DNA of 64,000 nucleotides from Ampelocalamus luodianensis (Eukaryota > Streptophyta > Magnoliopsida > Poales > Poaceae): positions 20,979,488 through 21,043,487 of the forward strand of contig CM070625.1 in the NCBI GenBank assembly GCA_036346255.1, written 5' to 3'. Below, in pieces: positions 21,767 to 30,912 of this stretch (position 1 is its first letter; every line of letters starts with the position of its first letter). The position numbers were made by a program, and so were the translations under genes. A model generated the notes under the pieces. It worked only from the letters and a program-made list of their open reading frames with translations, made no database searches and had not been told where the DNA came from.

Positions 21767-23204
21767 TTCCAAGGTGGTACGGGATAAGGAATCCCCAATT
21801 CGAGTCTGAGTTGAACACGAAAGGAAATCCGAATTGGAAGGAGATAGGATCCGTTTCGGGGACGTTTGATTGTAGATATGGATGCGGGATAGTTGGAGAA
21901 AGGATTCTACGCGGTTTCTAGAAGGAGTTTAGTTGGAGATTTTGGTTTGTCATACGAGTTTGAGCTCAGCAATAATGGCGGACGAAGCAGCAGCTACGCG
22001 TGAGGATGAAGGCTTGAGGAGGACGAAGACCTGATAGGTGGGACCCACCTGTCAGCGGAACTGAGCAGCGCGGGCGAGCGGGCTGGCGCGCGAAGAGGCA
22101 GACCGGGTGGGTTGGGCTGAGAATCAAAGAAGATGGGCCGAAGGAGTTGGGTTTCGGCCCAAAGCAAAATATGAGATTTTAAATTGATTTTCCTTTTTAG
22201 AAATTACAGTAAATCCAAATAGCAATTAGAAAATAGCAAATGAACTCAAAAAAATCCTAGAAAAATCCAGAAAATATATCCAAGCTCATAGAATCCAAAT
22301 AAAATAGTTTTGACAATTGTTCATGTTGGAATTATTCATATTAAATTACTTTGATACTAAAAGTCCATATTAAGCTTTTGAATTAAAATTTAAATAAGTC
22401 CAAATGGTGAATTTTCTCCCTACTAACTATTCAAAAGATTTTTAGGACTCAGAAAAATGGGATGTTACACATCTTCTTCCACGCCGCCTCTTGGACCGCA
22501 TCCGCAGCGAGCCTCCAGCACCGCCTGCACTCCCGGTTGGTCCTCTTGGTCGTCTCGCATCTGCCACCAGCCGACTCACCCTCGACCTGGCTGATGTAGT
22601 GCTTCCCAACGTCGTGTGCCTCGCCAACCGTGTAGAGGAGGAGGCCGAGCACGTAGGCCGTGGCCTTGTGGCCTGCGACGGCTGCCGCTTGAGGCACACG
22701 AGGCCGTGCTGCATGTCTTGGGGCACGAAGACAAGCGTGAGGCCGACGATGAAGCAGGCCTCCAGGTTGACGACGCCGACTAGGTGGTTGAGGACGACGT
22801 GGTAGCGCTCGTTGTCCAGGTACTTCATCGCCTCCTCCCGCTCCAACGCCATGCGCCTCCACATGGCGCCCTCCTTGGACGCCTTGTACATGGCCTTACA
22901 ACTACAATATACGTACGTACAAAACTCAAGACGTCAGAATAAATAGTAGTATGTATTTTTATAGGTATAAATACGTACATATGTGGCTCGTAGGCTGCAG
23001 AGCTTAGCCATGGGCTGAGGAGAGCTCGCGGCCACGCAGTCGACGATGACATCGTGAGGAAGAGCGACAACGATCTCCGATCTCCTCGCCTGAGTCCTCG
23101 CCGTCATGCTCCGCGTGTTCACCATGGTGATTGCTGCGTACGTATTCAATGCTACTGAGTAGAGCGATGTGACCGCTATTCATCTTTCGGTGGCGAATGA
23201 TCAT

Positions 23205-23215
23205 TCTTATAAAAT
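23205..23215 (-). promoter_or_regulatory. CACTA-type TATA box upstream of the F-box gene
   Basis: The minus strand reads ATTTTATAAGA followed by ATGATCATTCGCCACCG. It is 59-83 bases before the candidate start codons (23149, 23125) and homologous to 4862-4884 of CACTA copy A. Confidence 0.5.
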
Positions 23216-23315
23216 ATGGAGTAACTTCCAACCAAAGCCGGAGACGAAGAGACGCATCGTAACGTCGGCACCCGAGATGAAGAGATGCATCGCGCGAAGC
23301 CAAAGCATTGAACAT

Positions 23316-23447
23316 ATCATAGACGGTTCCAACTACAAACCATCTTTGATATGTCATTATCACAAACGGTTCTAAAGTAGAACCATTTGTGATAAGTACA
23401 CATCATAGACGGTTCTAGTAAATAACAGTCTGTGATAATATATAAAT
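23316..23447. repeat. CACTA subterminal repeats between copy B and the F-box unit
   Basis: Inverted half-units such as CATAGACGGTTCCAACTAC, CACAAACGGTTCTAAAGT, AACCATTTGTGATAAG and CATAGACGGTTCTAGTAA. Confidence 0.8.
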
Positions 23448-23714
23448 AGCAAATTCAAAACATGACACATAAACATATGGCACATAAACATGCATTACTT
23501 GTTTTTCACTAGTCAGTAATGCCGTCATATCGTCATACCGACACTGTTTACTTATATAGAAGACAGTAAATACAAATTCAACCATTTTTTATTTTTTGTA
23601 TTTATATATATAGCCAAACAGCGTAGCCAGTCGCTTCTTACAAAGATTAAAAAAATTAGAATCCTAAATAATCAAAGTTTTCCTAGTGGCGGAGGTAGCA
23701 TGCTATCTATGTCT

Positions 23715-24221
23715 TCAAAACTTCGTAGGCGACGTCGTCAGTATTGGACAGTTCGTGATCATCAACGAATGAAGCCTGAATGCATCCACCCGCTGGCGCA
23801 CTTGTTCAAGTGTCTCCCGAAGACCCTCCGACTGCTGAATCAAGTCAAATTGAGCCCATAAGCTCTCTACCCTTGCTTGAGGGGTCTCGACAAGGTTGAC
23901 TCGGTCGCCCACCGCCTCGATTAAGTATTCTAAGCGACGATAAGCCTCCTAGAGATGTGATACTTCGTTGTGGAGGACCACGTCGACGACAAGGTTAGCT
24001 CGCTGGAGGGAGGCTTCCCGGAAGACGCGGCGGAGGAGGATGTCAAGACGGTAGAAGGTGGTTGTCACCTGCTCTGGAAAATCCTCGGACAGAGGAGGGA
24101 GGACACTGTTGGTACGGTGTCCTTTTACAACATCTGCCAGCGCACGGCCAGAGAGGTGCTCATACAGTATGGCTAGGTAGGCCATCAACGCTGATGACAA
24201 AGAAATAGAAGAGGGAACCAT
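23715..24221 (-). pseudogene. Unknown CACTA internal ORF, nearly intact copy
   Basis: The ATG at 24221 opens MVPSSISLSSALMAYLAILY and the frame runs about 168 codons to 23715. It is interrupted by one TAG (23953-23951) that replaces a CAG codon, judging from copy A (RLQEAH at the same place). It has a hydrophobic N-terminal segment (ALMAYLAILY), then amphipathic Leu/Arg/Glu-rich stretches (FYRLDILLRRVFREASLQRA, LRETLEQVRQRVDAF) suggesting helices or a coiled coil. No family is recognised. The homologous reading at 4938-5440 and conserved positions on either side of the stop argue it was a real protein of this CACTA family. The single C-to-T change may be recent or read through; a database match is needed to say more. 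Confidence 0.6.
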
Positions 24222-24426
24222 TTCTACTCTAGAGTATAGAGTGATCGATGTACATGAGGATGATCATGATCCTCGAGGCGGGTGATCCTTTCTATAAAAC
24301 AAGGAATAAATTCGATGCGTGAGACGAAGAGACGTATCGGAGAGTCGAAGCGGCATTGATGCGACAAACAGACGCATCGGCGACGACGGCGAAGAGACTC
24401 ATCGGGGAGCCGAAGTGACATATCAA

Positions 24427-24646
24427 AGACCGTTCTTATTAAGAGTTGTCTGTGTTAATATCACAGATGGTTATAGTTAAAAATCGTCTGTGAAGTCTGC
24501 AATTATCACAGACGGTTCGTATTAAGAACCGTCTGTGAAGTATCACAGACGGTTCGTGATACGAATCATCTCTGATATTAGCTCATGACAGACGGTTCTT
24601 AGAGTGTCTTGCAATAGAGATGGTTGCGCTGGTAAAACCGTTTGTG
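24427..24646. repeat. CACTA subterminal repeats (5' side of copy B)
   Basis: Dense inverted units, e.g. CACAGACGGTTCGTATTAAG next to AACCGTCTGTGAAG, and CACAGACGGTTCGTGATACG. Confidence 0.85.
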
Positions 24647-26302
24647 ATTACTATGAACACTAACAGTTTTGGACATTCTACCTAGACTTTCTTTGTTTTT
24701 CTTTAATTCATTAGTAATGATCATGAGATCAATTGGAATTTAAGCAGCATCCTCCACAGTGTGTCATTCCATCTTTTGATTATCAAGTCCCATTAGACAC
24801 TCCTACATATAACATTCTAAGTAAATAAAAAAGGTAGACCAAGAAACTATTAAAGAAACATACAAAAATACCTTAAGATAGAATTATACAAAAAGATAGC
24901 AAATCAAATAAAATATTCTAAGATAGAGAAAATAATCATAACCTTGGTGAACCGAACAAAAAACAAAAAAAAATCTAACCTAGGTAAAATGATCCTAACC
25001 TTGGTGAATCCCTACATAAGACAAAATTTACTAACGTAAATAAAATTATAGTAATCTAGGTGAACCCCTACAGAAAACAGTGATAAAAAATTATAATCCG
25101 GACAAAATTGTAGCAACCTTGATGAACCCTAATAAAAGATAGATATAAATTGTAGTAAGTAGTAACCTAGGTGAACCTAAATAGAAAGTAGAGATAAAAA
25201 TATTTTCTAACCTAGACAAAAATGCAACAATCTTTGTGGACTACAAAATAAGATAAGAACTATAAGAAAAAAAATCAATTGCAGATAGCTTATACTAAAA
25301 ATGACATGTAATGAAGCACCGCAAATAATGCATGACTCTAATGCAACTTTATATACCAGAGAGAAGGTGTGTGCTACCAAACTTGAAGAAAAAACATCAA
25401 TACAACAGGGCCAGCAAAGAAAAACAAAGGAAAGCATAATGTAGAGTAAATATAACTAAAATAAAAATTGCATGCAATTTGTACTAAAATTGCATAGTGC
25501 TTACCACTACAAATTTATTAAGATTTTTGTGCAAGTTTTTTTATCTAGCATGATTCTTTCATATGTTATTTCTGCAGTAATGTTCATAGGTTATTTCCAT
25601 GCCATTTCTAATATGTGTGTTATCATAATGCTAATTTTTTCTTGATATGAACCAAACTAAAAGTAAATGCTATAACATTGTGCAGAAAAATCAGGAAGCA
25701 GTAGTGGGCAAAAACAATTATGAAGAATAAGGAATAAGAAAGGTGAGGATGTAAAGTTCAAAATCAAATTATGGGGGATAACAAATCACAATGAAGTATT
25801 CAATAAAAGTTCTTATTTTGAGTAATGGCCCTTGCAGCTTAAATGCTTAATGATATTTTTAGTTGCATAAGTCAAAAGCAAAACAAATGCCTGACATGAA
25901 GAGCTTACCATATCTAAACTCTAAATATACAGCAGTAGATAAATCAATATACAACAGTAAATAAATCAATATATTGAGTATTTTTCCAAATAGGATGACC
26001 CTGGAATTTTCCATTAATGATAACGGAAAAGAAACAACATTTTCGTCTCATGATGTAACAGCATGTAACATCTTATCCCGGCTATTTTCCATTAGACGCA
26101 CCAAGCAACCTTGATGCAAAACAGAGGGAAAGAACCCAACATTCAATACTCATTACAGAACTTGCCCACAAACTAGGTACTAAAAGCTACTCACATAGTA
26201 TTGTTACTAGCTACTAGCAACTAATAAGCCTAGTTGCTAACTAGCAATTGACTAGTGGCTAACAAGAGGCACATACGTATAGTTGTAACTAGTACAAGAA
26301 GC

Positions 26303-26633
26303 AAAAGTTCAGTAGTTGTCATAGCCTCATAGGTATACACATATGATATAACAAAAAGGTCTACATGTCAAACCAGAAACACGAAGTGTGTGCATACAAA
26401 TCCTTGTGATCAGATCGATGTAACCATACCTAACTTCAATTCAAAGATAAACAAAAGTGCACAAATAAATCATCCCTAACCTAAAATTTATAGCCCACAT
26501 TTCATCAACACGTAGAACATTGAAACCCTAGCAACAGATTATGGCAAATTAAAAGATGTATTGATTTGGATCAACGAATCAACTACAAAATTGAGCAGAT
26601 CTATCAACCTAGAATCCTTTAAACAAACCCTAG
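26303..26633. repeat. Direct repeat, copy 1
   Basis: About 330 bases beginning AAAAGTTCAGTAGTTGTCAT and ending AAACAAACCCTAG are repeated in the same orientation at 27184-27515, about 881 bases away, with scattered substitutions and small indels. Confidence 0.85.
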
Positions 26634-27183
26634 CTACAAAGTATGAACAAATCAACCACAAAGTTAAAACAAAATATTACTCTAACCTATACAAATTATT
26701 CCCTTGGTGAACCCCTACAAAATATGCTTAATACCAAAAGGAAAAATTAATTACAAAATAGATTGTACTAAAAATGACATGTAAACAAACAATGCAAAAA
26801 TTGCACAACTTCAATGCAACTTTTTACGTGAGAGAAATACATGCTACTAATCTTCTAGATGTAACAACAAATACCCAAAGTACTTCAAAGAAAATACAGA
26901 GATAACTAGAGTATTAGATATATAGTAGTACTATCCATCAAACATATTAAATATTGCAACTATGGAATTTGCACTCAAGTCATACTAAAACTGCACAGTA
27001 CTTGACACTAAAATTTTAATTAAAATGGTATGCAAGTTTTCACATGGTAGGTACTTTAATAGGACATTTCTATAGGTATGCAACAAAGGAAAAAATACTA
27101 TAACATTTTGCGACTTTAATATATGGCAGATTTTAAGACAATAGTAAGCAGCAGTAAGGAAAACCATTATGGAGAAGGAACAA

Positions 27184-27515
27184 AAAAGTTCAGTAGTTGT
27201 CATAGCCTCATAGGTATACACATATGAGCTAACAAAAAGGTCTACATGTCAAACCAAAAACACAAAGTGTGTGCATACAAATCCTTGCGGTCAGATAGAT
27301 GTAACCATACCTAACTTCAACTCAAAGATAAGCAAATGTGCACAAATAAATCAACCCCAACCTAAAATTTATAGCCCACATTTCATCTACACATAGAACA
27401 TTGAAACCCTAACTACAGAGTATGAACAAATTATAGATGAATTGATTTGGATCAACAAATCAACCAAAATTTTTTAGCAGATCTATCAACCTAGAATCCT
27501 TTCAACAAACCCTAG
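27184..27515. repeat. Direct repeat, copy 2
   Basis: Partner of 26303-26633. Both copies include CATAGCCTCATAGGTATACA and TTTATAGCCCACATTTCATC. Confidence 0.85.
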
Positions 27516-28125
27516 ATTCTTGTCCGCCAATTCAACAAAAAGCTGTTAAAAGACATTGGCCTAAGCTACACATGATTGCAATGTGAAATCAAAACACTAA
27601 TTTAGAAAATAAAAAAGATCAGATGTGGTTTCTAAGCTCTTAAGTTACACATGTTTTGTGCAAGTGATGAACAAAACATAGACATGAAACAAAAAAAACT
27701 ATTTAACCTAGATAAAAAAAATAAATTAAGGTTGTTGAATCCTTAAAAACATAAAACAAAAAAAATTCTAACCTAAACAAATAAAATCATAAATTTGGTG
27801 AACCCCTTACAAAATACAAAGAAATAATAGATAAACAAAATCTATACAAAAAGATATGTGAATCTCTAGATAATTTAAAAGGCACACAAGTTCATATCTA
27901 CCAAGTAGATTCATTCAGAATTTCCTATGAAAGCATATCGTTTGAAGAAATAGAAGTTGCACACCAAATGAACTAAAATTGCAACACATTAAACATTGAA
28001 TTTTTCATAAATAATTTATGCAGGTTGAAACATGTTTGGTAATATCATAGAGAGTTTTCCACTTTTCCTTTTAAAAAAATTAATTTGGTGGACTTTTAGC
28101 ACAAATAAATGGCTTACAAGGCAAA

Positions 28126-28350
28126 GAAATTGGTACTACAAATTTAATTCAAATGGTATGCACAAAAATGAACACATCAAATGTTGCAGCAAATTTGAAC
28201 TGAAATTATTGAAACTGGTATTGCAAATTTAATTCAAATGGTATGCAGAAATATGACCACATCAAAAGTTGTACTCGGTTTGTACTGAAATTGCATAGAA
28301 ACTGGTACTGGAAAGTAAATTCAAATGGTACGCAATTTTTAAGATGGTAA
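28126..28350. repeat. 85-87 bp tandem repeat, about 2.7 copies
   Basis: GAAACTGGTA..AATTTAATTCAAATGGTATGC recurs with starts at 28126, 28211 and 28298. Confidence 0.75.
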
Positions 28351-29289
28351 TTATTATATCTAATCTAACTTTTGTGTATGTTTAGGAATGTTTCTAACCT
28401 AGATAAAATTCTATCAAATTGAGTGGCCCCAACACAATTACCATGTCAAAACTGGCTAGCAATCCTAGGGATAAGCAGATAACTACACTATTAGGCTGAA
28501 ACAAAGATAGCAAAAAAAAACTGCAATAACATTTTAGTCCAGTACAATTATGTGTCTTTATAGAATAACACTACGATATCAAATACTTTTTTTTGGGGGG
28601 GAGCCCTGTTACATATTCATGTAGAGTTTCTTCAATCTGAATAATAGCATCAGTAGAAGATGACCATGACAAAGTAAAAGATTGATATTTACTAGAACAA
28701 CTTTCTTGCATCCGACTAATCTAGTAATTATATCTAGTAAGTTAACTCATAGACATAAGAGAATACACAAACAGAAAGACAGAATTCTTGAGGCAGGCAC
28801 TTACCGGTTTCTGATGGATGAATGGTGCCACATCATAGCACGTTAACAATTGAAATCAATTCAAAACCATCTAGCTGCAGTACCCACATTTGGTATTGCA
28901 GTATTTTGAAATTTAATAAATAGACTCAACAACATGGCAAGAAACCAAGCACATACAACTTATGTTTTCTAGAAACAGCCAATGCAGGGTGTTGTAGATA
29001 TACTTGTTTTTATGGGAAAATGTTGCACAAGCAAAATTTAAAGGGGGTAACAATGAATGGTCAGAACAAGTTATTACATTCTCTTATTCTCTAGAGCAGA
29101 GCATAAAAAACTTAAGTCCAGGGCACAACTTCATATAAGAATCAACCCAAAAGAAGAACAAAATCGTCAAACATATGGTCAGAACAAGTGGTAGATCTAA
29201 CCATTCAAATGTTTAGGATCCTAATTCCTAGATCTGACCATACATCCAATCCATCACTTCAATTCATCAACAAAGCAGACATGCATAAA

Positions 29290-29540
29290 CATAAATCCAC
29301 CCCTAACATTGAGAAAAAAGACAATTCATTGATGTGAAGCAGTACATGAATGAAGAAAGATGTGAAGTGTTAAACATGAATCCACCCCTAACATTCAGGG
29401 AAAATACAATTCATTGATGTGAAGCAGTACATGAATGGAGAAAGATGTGAAGTGTTAAACATGAATCCACCTCTAACATTCAGAAACTATGACTAGGCAG
29501 TCAAAGATGTGAAGTAGCACATCAATGGAGAAAGGGCGGT
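29290..29540. repeat. 85-bp tandem repeat, about three copies
   Basis: TCCACCCCTAACATT starts at 29296, 29381 and 29466, exactly 85 bases apart. Each is followed by GATGTGAAG and CATGAATGGAGAAAG. Confidence 0.85.
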
Positions 29541-29642
29541 GGCATCTTCCTCCCGAGTGATGGGGGCGGCGGTGCCAATCCAGCCACGGCACTTGGGAGC
29601 GATTGCGAAATAGCTAGATCACATACCAGCAAAACAAATCGG

Positions 29643-30912
29643 CTAGAAACTACATACACACGTTTTCAGTTCGACCTGAGCTATATAATCGACGCTGAAC
29701 TCAATGACCTCTTCGGTTGCATAACCTTCGACGATACTGCCCTCCAACCGAGATCGATTCCGTACATAAGACTTGAGAATTCCCATGAACCTCTCGAATG
29801 GGTACATGCTACGTAGGAACACAAGCCTGCACATCTTTATCTCCCTCACAATGTGAATAATGAGATGGACCATGATATCGAAAAATGACGGAGGGAAATA
29901 CATCTCAAGATGACATAGAGTCATCACCACCTCGTCCTGCAGAGCATCTAGTTCTTCGGGATCGATGACCTTCTGAGCAATTATGTTAAAGAAATAACAC
30001 AGCCTCATGATTGTCTCTCGGACCTTGATCGGCAAAATACTTCTAATTGCAATAGGGAGCATCTGTGTCATCAGCACATAACAATCATGAGACTTCATAC
30101 CAATTAACTTCAAATCTTCCATCGAAACAAGTTTCTTCATGTTGGCAGAGTAACCGGACGAAACTTTCACACCATGCAAGCACTAGCACAGTTTAGTTCT
30201 CTCGACCCTTGACAGAGTGTAATAAGCAGGGGAAGGTACGTTCGTCCTTTATCGGTTTTTGTTGGTGCTAACTTAGGTCTGATGTTCATATCAATCAAGT
30301 CAAGTCGTGCATTGACACCATCCTTTGTTTTGTCACGAATGTTCAGTAAGAGACCAATCAAGCTGTCACATACATTCTTCTCTATGTGCATAATGTCGAT
30401 GCAGTGGCGAACTTCTAGGTGCTCCCAATAAGGTAAGTCCCAAAATATTGATCTCTTCTTCTAGATGTTCTTCTCACGGGTCCTCAATTTACGTCCCTTA
30501 CGGAGCATAACATATAAATCCTTAACCATATCATAGACCTCTTTTCCTCTTAAATGCCTTGGAGCTGAACTATCCTCCTTCTCTCCATCGAATTGTTTCT
30601 TCATCCTGCGGTATGGGTGAGCCCTTCAGAGGAACCTATGGTGACGCATGTACACGATTTTGCGTGAGTGCTTGAGCCACACACTCTCGGTATCATCTAA
30701 GAAGTGAGTACATGCTTTGGCCCCTATTGTACTCTGGCCCGACAGGTTAGTAAGGCTGGGATAATCATTTATGGCGCAGAACAACAAGGAGCGTATAGTG
30801 AAGTACTCTCGTTTGTACGCATCCCATACTTGTACCCCTTCGATCTATAGTATTTTTAGGTCTTCCATCAATTGTGCTAGGTACACATCAATATCATTTC
30901 CAGGTTGTTTCG
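29643..30912 (-). pseudogene. CACTA TNP2-type transposase, C-terminal half (with DUF4218)
   Basis: TNP2 is the transposase of En/Spm-CACTA elements. From 30912 downward the frame reads QPGNDIDVYLAQLMEDLKIL, EGVQVWDAYKREYFTIRSLL and CAINDYPSLTNLSGQS. Then come MHIEKNVCDSLIGLLLN (30391) and ARLDLIDMNIRP. From 30179, MHGVKVSSGYSANMKKLVSM leads into a DUF4218 domain (GMKSHDCYVLMTQMLPIAIR, EMYFPPSFFDIMVHL, YPFERFMGILKSYVRNRSRL, EGSIVEGYATEEVIEF). In-frame stops (after DLKIL and near REKNI) and shifts break it. The match ends at about 29670 near a possible donor (CAG|GTCGAA). Its N-terminal half is at 40030-41155. Confidence 0.88.

Larger units (their letters stand above)
17095..22469 (-). mobile_element. 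Solo LTR (TGTAACATCCC family), minus orientation, itself interrupted
   Basis: Plus-strand ends are TGTCGGGACTC and GGGATGTTACA. Read on the minus strand it is TGTAACATCCC...GAGTCCCGACA. It is flanked by a perfect 5-bp duplication CATCT (17090-17094 and 22470-22474), which falls inside F-box exon 2. No internal domain, primer-binding site or second LTR is present, so this is a solo LTR left by LTR-LTR recombination. Without the nested element and one duplicated TSD it is about 3.2 kb. It belongs to the same family as 1-2315. Confidence 0.88.
16916..23149 (-). pseudogene. F-box gene (At1g67623-like), split by nested solo LTRs
   Basis: F-box proteins recruit targets to SCF ubiquitin ligases. 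Exon 1 (23149-22979, alternative ATG 23125) encodes an F-box-like region: VVALPHDVIVDCVAASSPQP, then MAKLCSLRAT. The intron runs from GTACGT (22978-22973) to AG (22896-22895). Exon 2 continues MYKASKEGAMWRRMALEREE and helical Sel1-like segments (NLEACFIVGLTLVFVP, HKATAYVLGLLLYT). One missing base near 22685 shifts the frame. At 22470 the gene is cut by the insertion 17095-22469. It resumes at 17094 (KMAGPLSQVWALSEDGH) with a Cys-rich, MYND-like tail (CTSTNCGVMEG, VVFYNDDCRIRHEYGKLF) and a TAA at 16918-16916. The reading frame is continuous across the 5-bp duplication. Both frameshift and insertion make it non-functional. Confidence 0.82.
16650..23447 (-). mobile_element. CACTA-derived unit carrying an F-box gene (unit C)
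   Basis: CACTA subterminal repeats lie on both sides of the F-box gene: 16672-16783 on its 3' side and 23316-23447 on its 5' side. The 5' flank of the gene (23320-23150) is homologous to the region between the subterminal repeats and the ORF in copy A: shared GATGCATCTCTT, GATGCGTCTCTTCGTCTC and the TATA/GATCATTCGCCACCG block. The 3' flank (about 16880-16800) shares a block with copy B (GTGGCTAGTCTCTTCTTAC against GTAGCCAGTCGCTTCTTAC). The left terminus near 16650 (CTCCTATCAATAAAGGG) is a poor match to CACTACTA..AAAAGG, so the terminus is decayed or truncated. Gene capture by the element is my inference. Confidence 0.6.
23316..24646 (-). mobile_element. CACTA unit carrying the unknown ORF (copy B), 5' end missing
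   Basis: In minus orientation it follows the plan of copy A: 5' subterminal repeats (24646-24427), the GATGAGTCTCTTCG/GATGCGTCTG spacer with a TATA box (24300-24291), the ORF (24221-23715), a 3' block with GCGTAGCCAGTCGCTTCTTAC, and subterminal repeats (23447-23316). The CACTA terminus expected just beyond 24646 is absent: after ACCGTTTGTGAT the match to copy A stops. The repeat cluster at 23316-23447 is shared with the 5' side of the F-box unit, so copy B and unit C are fused or form one composite. Confidence 0.65.
24650..29640. other. AT-rich non-coding interior, probably of the large CACTA element
   Basis: About 5 kb of AT-rich sequence between copy B and the TNP2 gene with no long open frame. 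It is rich in internal repeats, listed separately. From about 24810 to 25230 a degenerate unit of CTAACCTAGGTGAACC(CC)TACA and AGATAAAAA/ACAAAAT recurs at irregular intervals, with scattered copies near 26690 and 27700-27810. No second CACTA gene (TNPA-type) could be recognised. Confidence 0.5.

Noticed and set aside
24658..24666. CACTAACAG as a possible CACTA 3' terminus of the large element
   Set aside because: Only CACTA itself matches; the following bases do not resemble the family end and no subterminal repeats follow.
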